64,000 bases of DNA from Amphibiibacter pelophylacis (GTDB lineage: Bacteria; Pseudomonadota; Gammaproteobacteria; Burkholderiales; Burkholderiaceae_C), in the NCBI RefSeq assembly GCF_037688875.1, contig NZ_JAWDIE010000013.1, positions 30,339-94,338 on the forward strand, written 5' to 3'. Positions within the stretch are counted from its first letter, which is position 1; each line of letters opens with the position of its first letter. The notes beneath the pieces are model-generated. The model had not been told where the DNA came from and made no database searches. It saw only the letters and a program-made list of their open reading frames with translations. Of this stretch, positions 51,330-59,212 are shown piece by piece. The position numbers were made by a program, and so were the translations under genes.

Positions 51330-53102
51330 TCAGTCCAGCGCCAGGATCAGGGCCTCCCAGGGGCGCAGCGTCAGACCCGCCAGCGCCACGCGCTCGGGGC
51401 CCGGCCAGTTGCCGATCACGCGCGTGCCCTGAACCCCCTGCGCCAGCCAGCGTGACCAGGTGGGGTCGTCCGCGCCGTCGATGGCGCGCGGCGTACCCTC
51501 CGGCTCACCGCCGCCAAAGTGGCACAGCACCAGCCAGGTCTCGTCGCCCAGCGTGCGCGTGTAGGCGTACACATGGCGGTCCTGCGCCAGCAGCAGCTCA
51601 AAACGCCCGTCAGTCAGGATGGGCTGCGATTTGCGCAGCGCGATCAGTTCGCGGTAGTAGTGAAAGACCGATTGCGGATCAGCGCGCAGCGCCTGCGCAT
51701 TGCTGCGGACGAAACCAGGGTTCAGGCGAATCCAGGGCGTGCCGGTGGTGAAACCGGCGCCGGGCGCTTCCCCCGTCCAGGGCATCGGCGTGCGCGCGTT
51801 GTCGCGCCCTTTGGCGTGGATGGACCGCAGGATGTCCCTGGGCGCCACACCGCGCTCCTGGGTGGCGACGCGGTAGATGTTCAGCGTTTCGATGTCGCGG
51901 TAATCGGCGATGTCGTCAAAGGCCACGTTGTCCATGCCCAGCTCTTCGCCCTGGTAGACATAGGGCGTGCCCTGGTGGCCGTGCAGCCAGGTGGCCAGCA
52001 TTTTGGCCGATTCCACCGGGTAGCGGCGGTCGTCACCAAAGCGCGACACCGGTCGCGGCTGGTCGTGGTTGGACAGGTAAAGGCTGTTCCAGCCCTGCCC
52101 GTCCAGCGCCGTCTGCCAGCGCGCCAGGGTGGTTTTGAGATCGCGCAGATCCAGCGGCTTGAGCGCCCACTTGCCGTTGCTGTGCCCGGGCTGGCTGTCC
52201 AGGTCCATGTGCTCGAACTGGAAGAGCATGTTCAGCGCGCCGTTTTCGGGGTGCGTCAGCGCGATGCCCTGCTCGATGGTCGCCATCGGCGCCTCGCCGA
52301 CGGTGAGCGTGTCGTAGTGATCCAGCACCTGCTCGCGCATTTCGCGCAGGAACTCGACCAGGCGTGGCCCGTTGCAGGTCAGGGCGAAGCCCGGCTGCAG
52401 GAAGCCCTCGCGCACCACCGGCGCGTCGGGCAGGCTGCCGTCCGCACGCCAGGGCTTGGAGATCATGTTGATCACGTCCATGCGAAAGCCGTCCACGCCC
52501 CGGTCCAGCCAGAAACGCATCAGCGCGTAGACCTCCTGGCGCAACGCCGGGTTTTCCCAGTTCAGGTCGGGCTGCTTTTTGCTGAACATGTGCAGGTAGT
52601 ACTCGCCCGTGGGCTCGTTCCATTCCCACACCGAGCCGTTGAAGGCCGCTTCCCAGTTGGTCGGCGGGCCGCCGCCGGGCGCCGGTTCGGCCCAGATGTA
52701 ATAGTCGTGATACGGGCTGTCGCGGCGGGTGCGCGCCGACTGGAACCAGGCGTGCTCGTCCGAGCTGTGGTTCACCACCAGATCCATCACCAGCCGGATG
52801 CCGCGCGCGTGCATGGCCGCCAGCAGGGCGTCAAAATCGGCCAGCGTGCCGAACTCGGGCGCGATGTCGCGGTAATCCGAGATGTCGTAGCCGTTGTCAT
52901 CCTGCGGCGATTTGTAGATGGGCGAGAGCCACACCACGTCCACGCCCAGCTCGGCCAGATGATCCAGGCGCTGCGTGATGCCCGGCAGATCGCCGATGCC
53001 ATCGCCATTGCTGTCGCAGAAACTGCGCGGGTAGATCTGGTAGACGACGGATTTTTTCCACCACGGGGTGGACGGGCTGGACGGAGTGGGCGAAGCAGTC
53101 AT
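51330..53102 (-). CDS. GH13 alpha-glucosidase
   Basis: 590-residue alpha-amylase-family hydrolase resembling oligo-1,6-glucosidase/alpha-glucosidase AglA. Motif I is DLVVNHSSDEH, the nucleophile Asp is in GFRMDVINMISK (~residue 207), the acid Glu is in TVGEAP (~268), and the stabilising Asp is in YLSNHDQPRPVSRFG. The conserved N terminus is WWKKSVVYQIYPRSFCDSNGDG. There is no signal peptide, so it acts in the cytoplasm on imported maltose-, sucrose- or trehalose-like glucosides. It is 48 bases after the sugar-binding protein gene. Confidence 0.9.
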   Translation of the reverse strand: MTASPTPSSPSTPWWKKSVVYQIYPRSFCDSNGDGIGDLPGITQRLDHLAELGVDVVWLSPIYKSPQDDNGYDISDYRDIAPEFGTLADFDALLAAMHARGIRLVMDLVVNHSSDEHAWFQSARTRRDSPYHDYYIWAEPAPGGGPPTNWEAAFNGSVWEWNEPTGEYYLHMFSKKQPDLNWENPALRQEVYALMRFWLDRGVDGFRMDVINMISKPWRADGSLPDAPVVREGFLQPGFALTCNGPRLVEFLREMREQVLDHYDTLTVGEAPMATIEQGIALTHPENGALNMLFQFEHMDLDSQPGHSNGKWALKPLDLRDLKTTLARWQTALDGQGWNSLYLSNHDQPRPVSRFGDDRRYPVESAKMLATWLHGHQGTPYVYQGEELGMDNVAFDDIADYRDIETLNIYRVATQERGVAPRDILRSIHAKGRDNARTPMPWTGEAPGAGFTTGTPWIRLNPGFVRSNAQALRADPQSVFHYYRELIALRKSQPILTDGRFELLLAQDRHVYAYTRTLGDETWLVLCHFGGGEPEGTPRAIDGADDPTWSRWLAQGVQGTRVIGNWPGPERVALAGLTLRPWEALILALD

Positions 53103-53150
53103 GAAGTCTCCGGTTGCTGCGGGTTCAGTGAAGCGGAAGGCGTGGCAGCA

Positions 53151-54452
53151 TCACCAGCCGCGCCGCTTGACCTGGCGCAGTTTGACGTCCATCGCCTGAA
53201 CGGCTTTCGCACCTGTGGTGCGGCCACTGAGCACGTCACTCACACCATTCCAGAAAATCTGGCTGACCTCGTTGTACTTCAGGCCGGTGACGGACGACGG
53301 CCGGGGCGTGGTGTTGATGAACACGCTATACATCTCGCCCATGAAAGGCTGCGCGGCCAGAACGTCCTTGTCCTTGTACAGATCAGGATAGGTCGGCGTG
53401 GTCGCCCCATTGATGGCCGCCTGCTTCTGCAGCGCCTGGCTGGTCATGAACATCACCAGATCGGCCGCTTCAGCCGGGTGTTTCGAGTAGCGCGACACCC
53501 CCAGCTGCCAGCCGCCCTGGGCCGATGTTGAGGGGCCATCCGGCCCGGCGGGCAGCGGCGCCACGCCGATCAGGCCTCGTATCGGGCTGTCCTTGCCCTG
53601 CCCCAGCGCCCAGGCGTAAGACCAGTTGCGCATGAAAGCCGCATTGCCCGACTGGAACAGCCCTCGCGCGTCTTCCTCGGCATAGTTCAGCACCCCGGGC
53701 GGCGCAATCCGGCCAACCCAGCCGGCCGCCATGTCCAGGGCTGCAGCGGCTTTGGGATTGTTGATGGTGATGTCGCCTTTGGCGTCAACAATCGTGCCAC
53801 CGCCGTAGCTGTGGACCCACTCCAGTGCGTCGCAGGTCAGCCCCTCGTAGGCCTTGCCCTGAAAGACGTAGCCCCAGAAATCCTTGTGCCCCGATTTGCG
53901 CTCGCCGTCCTGGATGAGCTGAGCGTCCCGGGTCAGCTCCGCCCAGGTTTTGGGCACGGCCAGCTTGTACTTCTCCAGAAGATCCTTGCGGTAATACAGC
54001 ATGCCGGAATCGATGAAAGCGGGCATGGCCAGCAGCTTGCCATCCACCGTGTTGTTGCGGATCGTGGCCGGAAACATCTGTTTGTCCGCCCCTTTGGCAT
54101 AGGGGGTGAGATCAATCAGGTGATCCTTGATCATGCCAGGCCAGACCACATCCACCTGCAGCACATCGGCACCACTGGAGCGCGCCGCAAACATGCGCCG
54201 GTACAGGCTGAGCTGCTCGGTCGAGCTTTGCGGCATGGACAGGTACTGGACGGTGTTGCCGGTTTTCTTCGCCCAGACCTGGGTATCGCGCTTGCACTGC
54301 TCATAGCCATCGCCGGTGGTCCCGCAGGACATGGTGATGGTTACCGCGTGAGCGGCCACACTGCCCACGAGCAGAAGGGCGCCCATGGCCCATTTCGCCC
54401 CTGATGCTCCCGTCTGCCGCGCCGTCATGGCCTTGTCGTGGTCTGCCTGCAT
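53151..54452 (-). CDS. Sugar ABC transporter substrate-binding protein
   Basis: 433-residue periplasmic-binding protein of the MalE/ThuE/AglE type (extracellular solute-binding family 1). Signal peptide with cleavage near VAAHAV; later segments include VDVVWPGMIKDHLIDLTPYA, MPAFIDSGMLYYRKDLLEKY, PKTWAEL, and QLGVSRYSKHPAEAADLVMFM. A GGAGAGAG ribosome site supports the ATG at 54452; a second ATG eight codons later is possible. The permeases and ATPase that normally follow are missing; the next gene is the GH13 glucosidase. The ligand is inferred to be an alpha-glucoside. Confidence 0.88.
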   Translation of the reverse strand: MQADHDKAMTARQTGASGAKWAMGALLLVGSVAAHAVTITMSCGTTGDGYEQCKRDTQVWAKKTGNTVQYLSMPQSSTEQLSLYRRMFAARSSGADVLQVDVVWPGMIKDHLIDLTPYAKGADKQMFPATIRNNTVDGKLLAMPAFIDSGMLYYRKDLLEKYKLAVPKTWAELTRDAQLIQDGERKSGHKDFWGYVFQGKAYEGLTCDALEWVHSYGGGTIVDAKGDITINNPKAAAALDMAAGWVGRIAPPGVLNYAEEDARGLFQSGNAAFMRNWSYAWALGQGKDSPIRGLIGVAPLPAGPDGPSTSAQGGWQLGVSRYSKHPAEAADLVMFMTSQALQKQAAINGATTPTYPDLYKDKDVLAAQPFMGEMYSVFINTTPRPSSVTGLKYNEVSQIFWNGVSDVLSGRTTGAKAVQAMDVKLRQVKRRGW

Positions 54453-54471
54453 GTCTCTCTCCGTGTCGTCT

Positions 54472-54486
54472 GCGCAATGATTGCGC
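54472..54486 (-). promoter_or_regulatory. Palindromic operator upstream of the sugar-binding gene
   Basis: GCGCAAT-G-ATTGCGC is a perfect 15-base inverted repeat (7-base arms), 19 bases upstream of the start codon. It resembles LacI-family operators for alpha-glucoside regulons, but no regulator gene is adjacent. Confidence 0.5.
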
Positions 54487-54543
54487 TAACAATGTAGCTC
54501 GACACGCTTGGATTCTCATCAGGGCCAACCCTGGCGTCAGCGT

Positions 54544-54732
54544 TCAGTCAGCATCAGGAGCGTCTTCATCGTCCGGTGGGGCCGGCAGTGCGTATTCGCC
54601 GCTGGCCCAGGCGCCGAGGTCGCCACTCTTGCAACGCTCGCTGCAGAAGGGACGCCAGGGGTTGCTGCGCGCGAACTCGGTCGGCGTCTGGCAGCGCGGG
54701 CACGGCACGATGAGGGGTGCGGAATCGGTCAT
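54544..54732 (-). CDS. yacG: DNA gyrase inhibitor YacG
   Basis: 62-residue zinc protein that binds GyrB and inhibits gyrase. Cysteine ligands are CPRC near residue 11 and FCSERCKSGDLG, the YacG signature. The acidic C terminus (DDEDAPDAD) is typical. It follows zapD by 25 bases, the usual pairing. Confidence 0.95.
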   Translation of the reverse strand: MTDSAPLIVPCPRCQTPTEFARSNPWRPFCSERCKSGDLGAWASGEYALPAPPDDEDAPDAD

Positions 54733-54757
54733 GTTGAAACAGGCGCCCAGAGCGGGC

Positions 54758-55519
54758 TCAGGTGCACAGGGTCAGCTCGAAGGGGTAATCCTGCTGCGAG
54801 ACGCGCGGCTTGCCCACACCCGTGCCTTCGGTCTGCATCCAGCGCACCGACATCAGCAGGCGGTGGCCGGTGATTTCGGGGACGATGTCCCACTGGTCAT
54901 CCACGCGGATGCGGATCAGCGTGAAGCTCTTGCCCTGGGGCATATTCTGCTGATACTGGCCTTTGACGGCGACCACGCTCTGCGGCGCGCCCGTATCGCG
55001 GATGATGGACAGCAGCAGCTGCACCGTACGCGCCACCGGCAGCAGCGGGCCGATCCAGGCGCGCAGGTCTTTGCGGCGCACCTCGGGCGGGTGATTCTGC
55101 CAGCGGTAGTAGGCCGGCAGATCGAACTCGCAGGTGCCGCCCGGCACAGCAATGCGGCTGCGCAGGTTGGTCAGAAAGTCGTTCTGCTGCAGGCCGGCGC
55201 CGATCTTGCCCGGCAGGGCGTTCAGGCCGTTGAAGGCCTGGGTCAGGCGCTCGAGCAGATCGTCCAGCGCGGTCTGCGAAATGCCGGGCTGGTCGCGGTA
55301 GGCGGAAAACTGCGAGCGGGCACGGTCCAGATCGCGCATCAGCTCGGCCTTGAGCTCGGCGCGCGCCACCACTTCCAGAACCTCGAACAGGGTGATGAGC
55401 GCCAGGTGATGGTCCACCGACTCGTCGCGCACGACGCAGCGGCTGAGACGGTCGAACAGGTGCTCTAGGCGCAGCAGCGTGCGCACACTCTCGTTCAGGG
55501 GATATTCATAGATGATCAA
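54758..55519 (-). CDS. zapD: Cell division protein ZapD
   Basis: Cytoplasmic protein that crosslinks FtsZ filaments. About 253 residues, matching the family's ~250. The N terminus IIYEYPLNESVRTLLRLEHLF is diagnostic, followed by helical segments and the C-terminal beta domain (SFTLIRIRVDDQWDIVPEITGHRLLMSVRW). I chose TTG at 55519 because the family starts directly with the I-[IL]-YEYPLNE-type sequence; ATG at 55561 would add 14 residues. Upstream genes in relatives are coaE and pilD; here an unusual receiver protein precedes it by 46 bases. Confidence 0.9.
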   Translation of the reverse strand: MIIYEYPLNESVRTLLRLEHLFDRLSRCVVRDESVDHHLALITLFEVLEVVARAELKAELMRDLDRARSQFSAYRDQPGISQTALDDLLERLTQAFNGLNALPGKIGAGLQQNDFLTNLRSRIAVPGGTCEFDLPAYYRWQNHPPEVRRKDLRAWIGPLLPVARTVQLLLSIIRDTGAPQSVVAVKGQYQQNMPQGKSFTLIRIRVDDQWDIVPEITGHRLLMSVRWMQTEGTGVGKPRVSQQDYPFELTLCT

Positions 55520-55565
55520 GGCAGAAACCCGCGCAGCCAGGCAGAAGAAAGGTGCGCGCATTGTT

Positions 55566-56435
55566 TCATAATTTGACGCGCGCGCGGCACCCCTGAATCA
55601 GCAGGTCCAGCCGCTGGCGCAGGTGATCCGGCTCGACCGGCTTGCCCAGCTGGGCGTCAAAGCCCGCCAGCATGGCGCGGGCGCGGTCGGAAGGGCTGTC
55701 GTCCCGGGCGACCAGCAGCAGCGGCGGGCGCAGCCCTTCGGGCAGCGTCGTGCTGCGCCGGATGCGCTGGCACAGGCGCAGCGCGTCCAGCCCGCCTGCG
55801 CCTCGCGCTTCGCCGTCCAGAAGCACCGCTGCATAGCGCACGCGCGCCAGCAGATCCAGGGCCTCGTCCTCGCCCGTGCAGCCCGTCACCTGCCAGTCCA
55901 GCCCGCGCAGCAGGCGCTCCAGCGCCAGGCGCGAGGCGGTGTGCGGGTCAACCACCAAAGCGCGCCGGGGTTCCGCCGCCGGATGCGGCGGGATGGGCCG
56001 CAGCCGGCCCGGCAGGGCCTCGCGGCGCTGCAGACGCTGCTGGGGCGGAGTACGGGGCGCAGGCGGCACCAGCTCCAGCTCGCGGAAGAGGTGGCGCGGC
56101 TTGAAGCTGGCGTAGCCGTCGGGCTCGTGCATCTGCACCAGGGCATCGAGTTCGCGCAGGATGTGCAGCGGGTTGACCGGGCGCAGCGTCCACGCGGCCG
56201 CACCGGGTGGCGGCGTGGCACCAACAAAGAGCACCGGACGATAGTCCAGGGCGCGATACTGGCGCACCGCGTCGGGACAGTCGGCGTCGACGATCAGCAG
56301 CTCGGCCTGGCCGGGCGAATCCGCCAGTGCGTAAGACAGCGGCTGACGCCCCGGCGTCTGGCCCAGGGCGGTGCCTAAGGCGCGGCGCTCGAAATCGCCA
56401 AATCCCAGCAGGGCGATGCGCAGAGGCTGTTCCAT
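55566..56435 (-). CDS. Orphan protein with two receiver-like domains
   Basis: 289 residues. The N-terminal ~110 resemble a degenerate receiver (LRIALLGFGDFERRALG...ELLIVDADCPD). The C-terminal ~125 resemble a response-regulator receiver: RALVVDPHTASRLALERLL, candidate phosphoacceptor Asp in AVLLDGEARG, and the conserved Lys in QLGKPVEPDHLRQRL. Only one acidic residue stands in the VVDPH position where receivers usually have two, so phosphorylation is uncertain. No output domain follows. There is no histidine kinase nearby. It replaces coaE/pilD in the order ahead of zapD-yacG. The start at 56435 is chosen because the receiver-like fold begins there. Confidence 0.65.
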   Translation of the reverse strand: MEQPLRIALLGFGDFERRALGTALGQTPGRQPLSYALADSPGQAELLIVDADCPDAVRQYRALDYRPVLFVGATPPPGAAAWTLRPVNPLHILRELDALVQMHEPDGYASFKPRHLFRELELVPPAPRTPPQQRLQRREALPGRLRPIPPHPAAEPRRALVVDPHTASRLALERLLRGLDWQVTGCTGEDEALDLLARVRYAAVLLDGEARGAGGLDALRLCQRIRRSTTLPEGLRPPLLLVARDDSPSDRARAMLAGFDAQLGKPVEPDHLRQRLDLLIQGCRARVKL

Positions 56436-56566
56436 GGCGGACCTTGGGCGGTTTATCCTTGGTGCCCAGCCGACACCTGGCAGGGGCCCGATCTGTGGTG
56501 CGGCCACTGCCCTTACTGTAGTCAATTTTACCCCCGCTGGCGAGCCGCGCCGCACACGGAGTCCGC

Positions 56567-57076
56567 ATGAATCCTTCCGATGCTTTTCACGCCCTGACCC
56601 CGACCGCCCACGACGGCCAGTCCCTGCCGTTGGCCGACCTGCGGGGCCGCGCCGTGCTGGTGGTGAATATCGCCAGCCAGTGCGGCTTCACACCGCAGCT
56701 CGCTGCGCTGGAGGCGCTGTGGCAGGCCTGGCGCGAGCGCGGCCTGACGGTGCTGGGCTTTCCCTGCAACCAGTTTGGCGGACAGACGCCACAGGACAGC
56801 CAGGCCATGGCGGGCTTCTGCCAGATCAATTACGGCGTGACCTTCCCGCTGCTGGCCAAGGGCGATGTTTACGGCCCGCAGGCCGATCCGCTCTTCTCCT
56901 GGCTGACCGCGCAGGCGCCGGGGGTGCTGGGGCGCCTGGGGCTGGACGCGCGCCCGCGCTGGAACTTCACCAAATTCCTGGTCTCCCCGGACGCTGCTCA
57001 GGTGCGCCGCTTTGCGCCGTGGACCTCGCCCGCCCGGATCGCGCCTGTGCTGGAGCGCTGGCTGGGCGGCGCGTGA
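56567..57076 (+). CDS. Glutathione peroxidase (BtuE type)
   Basis: 169-residue thiol peroxidase that reduces hydroperoxides using glutathione or thioredoxin. The peroxidatic Cys lies in VVNIASQCGFTPQ. The Gln of GFPCNQFGGQTP and Trp of RWNFTKFLV complete the catalytic triad; a second Cys in FPCNQ is a candidate resolving residue. ATG at 56567 is preceded by GGAG at a normal distance. Confidence 0.93.
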   Translation: MNPSDAFHALTPTAHDGQSLPLADLRGRAVLVVNIASQCGFTPQLAALEALWQAWRERGLTVLGFPCNQFGGQTPQDSQAMAGFCQINYGVTFPLLAKGDVYGPQADPLFSWLTAQAPGVLGRLGLDARPRWNFTKFLVSPDAAQVRRFAPWTSPARIAPVLERWLGGA

Positions 57077-57095
57077 ATCCCCCTTGAGCGCCGTC

Positions 57096-57101
57096 CTACA
57101 A
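57096..57101 (+). promoter_or_regulatory. -10 box for tyrB
   Basis: TACAAT 36 bases before the tyrB ATG, in the A/T-rich gap after the peroxidase gene, which also holds a T-rich run and a CCGGAG ribosome site. No convincing -35 was found. Confidence 0.4.
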
Positions 57102-57137
57102 TTCCTCTTTTTGATCTGAATTTTCTCCGGAGCCGCC

Positions 57138-58352
57138 ATGTTCGAGCACGTTCCCGCCTTCGCTGGCGACCCCATCCTGTCGCTGATGGAAACCTACAAG
57201 GCCGATCCGCGCCCGGAAAAGGTCAACCTTGGCATTGGCATTTACAGCGATGACGACGGCCGGCTGCCGGTGCTGGACAGCGTGCTGGCCGCCCAGCAGC
57301 AGGCCATCGCGCAGCAGAAGGGCAAGCCCTACCTGCCGATGGAGGGCGATGCGCAGTACCGCGCGGAGGTGCTGCGCCTGGTGCTGGGCGACGGCCACGC
57401 CGATCTGACCTCAGGCCGCGTGGCCACGGTGCAGACCCTGGGATCGAGCGGCGGGCTGAAGCTGGGCGGCGAGTTCATCCGCCGCTGGGGCTCGGGGCGC
57501 ATCGACGTCAGTGATCCGACCTGGGAAAACCACGTCTCGCTGTTCGGCGACGTGGGGCTGGCCATCGCCGCCTACCCCTATTACGACGCGGCCACGCAGG
57601 GCCTGCGCTTTGACAACCTGCTGGCGCACATGAACACCCTGCCCAGCGGCGCCGCCGTGCTGCTGCACGCCTGCTGCCACAACCCGACCGGCGTGGACCT
57701 GACCCCCGCGCAATGGGACGCCCTGATCGCCACGATGCAGGCGCGCGGTCTGCTGCCCTTCCTGGACATGGCCTATCTGGGCTTTGGCGATGGCCTGGAC
57801 GCGGACGCCTACGCCGTGCGCGCCCTGGCCGCCAGCGGCATGACCTTTTTCCTGTCGCTGTCCTTCTCGAAAAACATGAGCGTCTACGGCGAACGCTGCG
57901 GTGCGCTGATGGTTTTCTGCGCCAACCCCGAGGAAGCGGGCCGCGTGCTGGGTCAGCTGAAGTTCCTGGTGCGGACGCAGTACAGCAGCCCGCCCCTGCA
58001 CGGCGGCCAGCTGGTCGCCCAGGTGCTGTCCGATCCGGCCCTGCGCGCGCAATGGGTGGGCGAACTGCAGGCCATGTGCGAGCGCATGCAGGCCATGCGC
58101 CTGGCCCTGGCGCGGGAGCTTCAGGCGATATGGACTGAGGATGGAACACAGAATGGCGGCGGGCGCAGCATCGATTTCCTGCTGCAGCAGAAAGGCATGT
58201 TCAGCTACACCGGCTTGAGCGCGGGGCAGGCCGACCGCCTGCGCGAAGAGTTCGGCATCTACGTGCTGCGCTCGGGGCGCCTGTGCGTGGCCGGGCTGAC
58301 CACGCGCAATGTGGCTTACGTGGCGCGCGCGCTGGCGACCGTCTGGGCCTGA
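57138..58352 (+). CDS. tyrB: Aromatic amino acid aminotransferase
   Basis: PLP-dependent transaminase of the aspartate/tyrosine class Ia, transferring amino groups from Tyr/Phe/Asp to 2-oxoglutarate. 404 residues beginning MFEHVPAFAGDPILSLMETY. Visible: the pyridine-ring Asp region in LLPFLDMAYLGFGDG, the PLP lysine in SLSFSKNMSVYGERCGAL, HACCHNPTGVDLT, and the C-terminal IYVLRSGRLCVAGLT with substrate Arg. TyrB versus AspC specificity cannot be settled from sequence alone, though the N terminus favours TyrB. It converges with the amidotransferase gene with a 7-base gap. Confidence 0.9.
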   Translation: MFEHVPAFAGDPILSLMETYKADPRPEKVNLGIGIYSDDDGRLPVLDSVLAAQQQAIAQQKGKPYLPMEGDAQYRAEVLRLVLGDGHADLTSGRVATVQTLGSSGGLKLGGEFIRRWGSGRIDVSDPTWENHVSLFGDVGLAIAAYPYYDAATQGLRFDNLLAHMNTLPSGAAVLLHACCHNPTGVDLTPAQWDALIATMQARGLLPFLDMAYLGFGDGLDADAYAVRALAASGMTFFLSLSFSKNMSVYGERCGALMVFCANPEEAGRVLGQLKFLVRTQYSSPPLHGGQLVAQVLSDPALRAQWVGELQAMCERMQAMRLALARELQAIWTEDGTQNGGGRSIDFLLQQKGMFSYTGLSAGQADRLREEFGIYVLRSGRLCVAGLTTRNVAYVARALATVWA

Positions 58353-58359
58353 ATCTCTT

Positions 58360-59142
58360 TCAGAGCACCGGCCAGGCGGGCGCCTGAACCTCGTAGCGGC
58401 TGCCGTCGACGAAGGTCAGCAGCTCGCCAGAGGCGAAGCGCGTCCACTGCTCGTTGGCGGTCAGCGGCTGGGTGGCCAGCAGGACCACGCGGTCGTTCTC
58501 TGTGGTGACCTGCGAGAAATCCACGCGCAGATCAGCATCGCAGAGCGTGGCCACGCCAAAGGGGTGGCGGCGCTCGACGTAGTGCAGATCGGTGTTGGCG
58601 TGCGCCCACAGCGCGTCGCCGTTGGTCAGCAGCAGGTTGAAAGTGCCGTGCGCGGCAATCTGCGGCACCAGCTCGCGCAGGGTCAGGGTCAGCTCGGCGA
58701 TGCCCGGAAATCGGGCGTGGGCCTTGTGCATTTCCTGCATCAGCCAGCAGAAGGCGCGTTCGCTGTCGGTGCTGCCCACGGGCTGGAAGTGGCTGTGCAG
58801 GTGCGGCGCGTAATCCTTCAGGTTGCCGTTGTGCGCAAAAACCCAGTGGCGGCCCCACAGCTCGCGGGTGAAGGGGTGCGTGTTGGCCAGTTCGACCTGG
58901 CCCTGAGTGGCCTTGCGAATGTGGCCGACGATGTTGCGGCTGCGGATGGGGTAGGTGCGAATGAACTCGGCGACCTTGGATTCGCGTGCGCTGGCCGCGT
59001 CCTGGAAAACCCGCATGCCCACGCCTTCAAAGAAGGCGATGCCGAAGCCGTCGCGGTGCTCAACCGCCCGCTCGCTCAGGCCGCAGAAGCTGAACATGGC
59101 GTCGGTGGGAACGTTGGCGTTAAGGCCCAGAAGCTGACACAT
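58360..59142 (-). CDS. Class II glutamine amidotransferase (YafJ-like)
   Basis: 260-residue Ntn-hydrolase-type glutaminase domain. The catalytic Cys is at position 2 (MCQLLGLN). RHWVFAHNGNL and GHIRKATQG are conserved glutaminase segments. It lacks a synthase domain, so it likely partners another protein or acts alone as in YafJ. Start ATG at 59142 has TCTAAT 8 bases upstream and no ribosome site. Confidence 0.86.
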   Translation of the reverse strand: MCQLLGLNANVPTDAMFSFCGLSERAVEHRDGFGIAFFEGVGMRVFQDAASARESKVAEFIRTYPIRSRNIVGHIRKATQGQVELANTHPFTRELWGRHWVFAHNGNLKDYAPHLHSHFQPVGSTDSERAFCWLMQEMHKAHARFPGIAELTLTLRELVPQIAAHGTFNLLLTNGDALWAHANTDLHYVERRHPFGVATLCDADLRVDFSQVTTENDRVVLLATQPLTANEQWTRFASGELLTFVDGSRYEVQAPAWPVL

Positions 59143-59150
59143 CGTGGAAC

Positions 59151-59156
59151 ATTAGA
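59151..59156 (-). promoter_or_regulatory. -10-like hexamer next to the amidotransferase start
   Basis: TCTAAT on the minus strand ends eight bases before the ATG; a leaderless transcript is predicted. The overlapping TAGAAT on the plus strand could serve ampG, with a leader near 50 bases. Confidence 0.35.
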
Positions 59157-59212
59157 ATGGCAGGCTGAGCCGCGATTGTGACACGCGCGCCGCCCCACGA
59201 TACGGAGACAGC

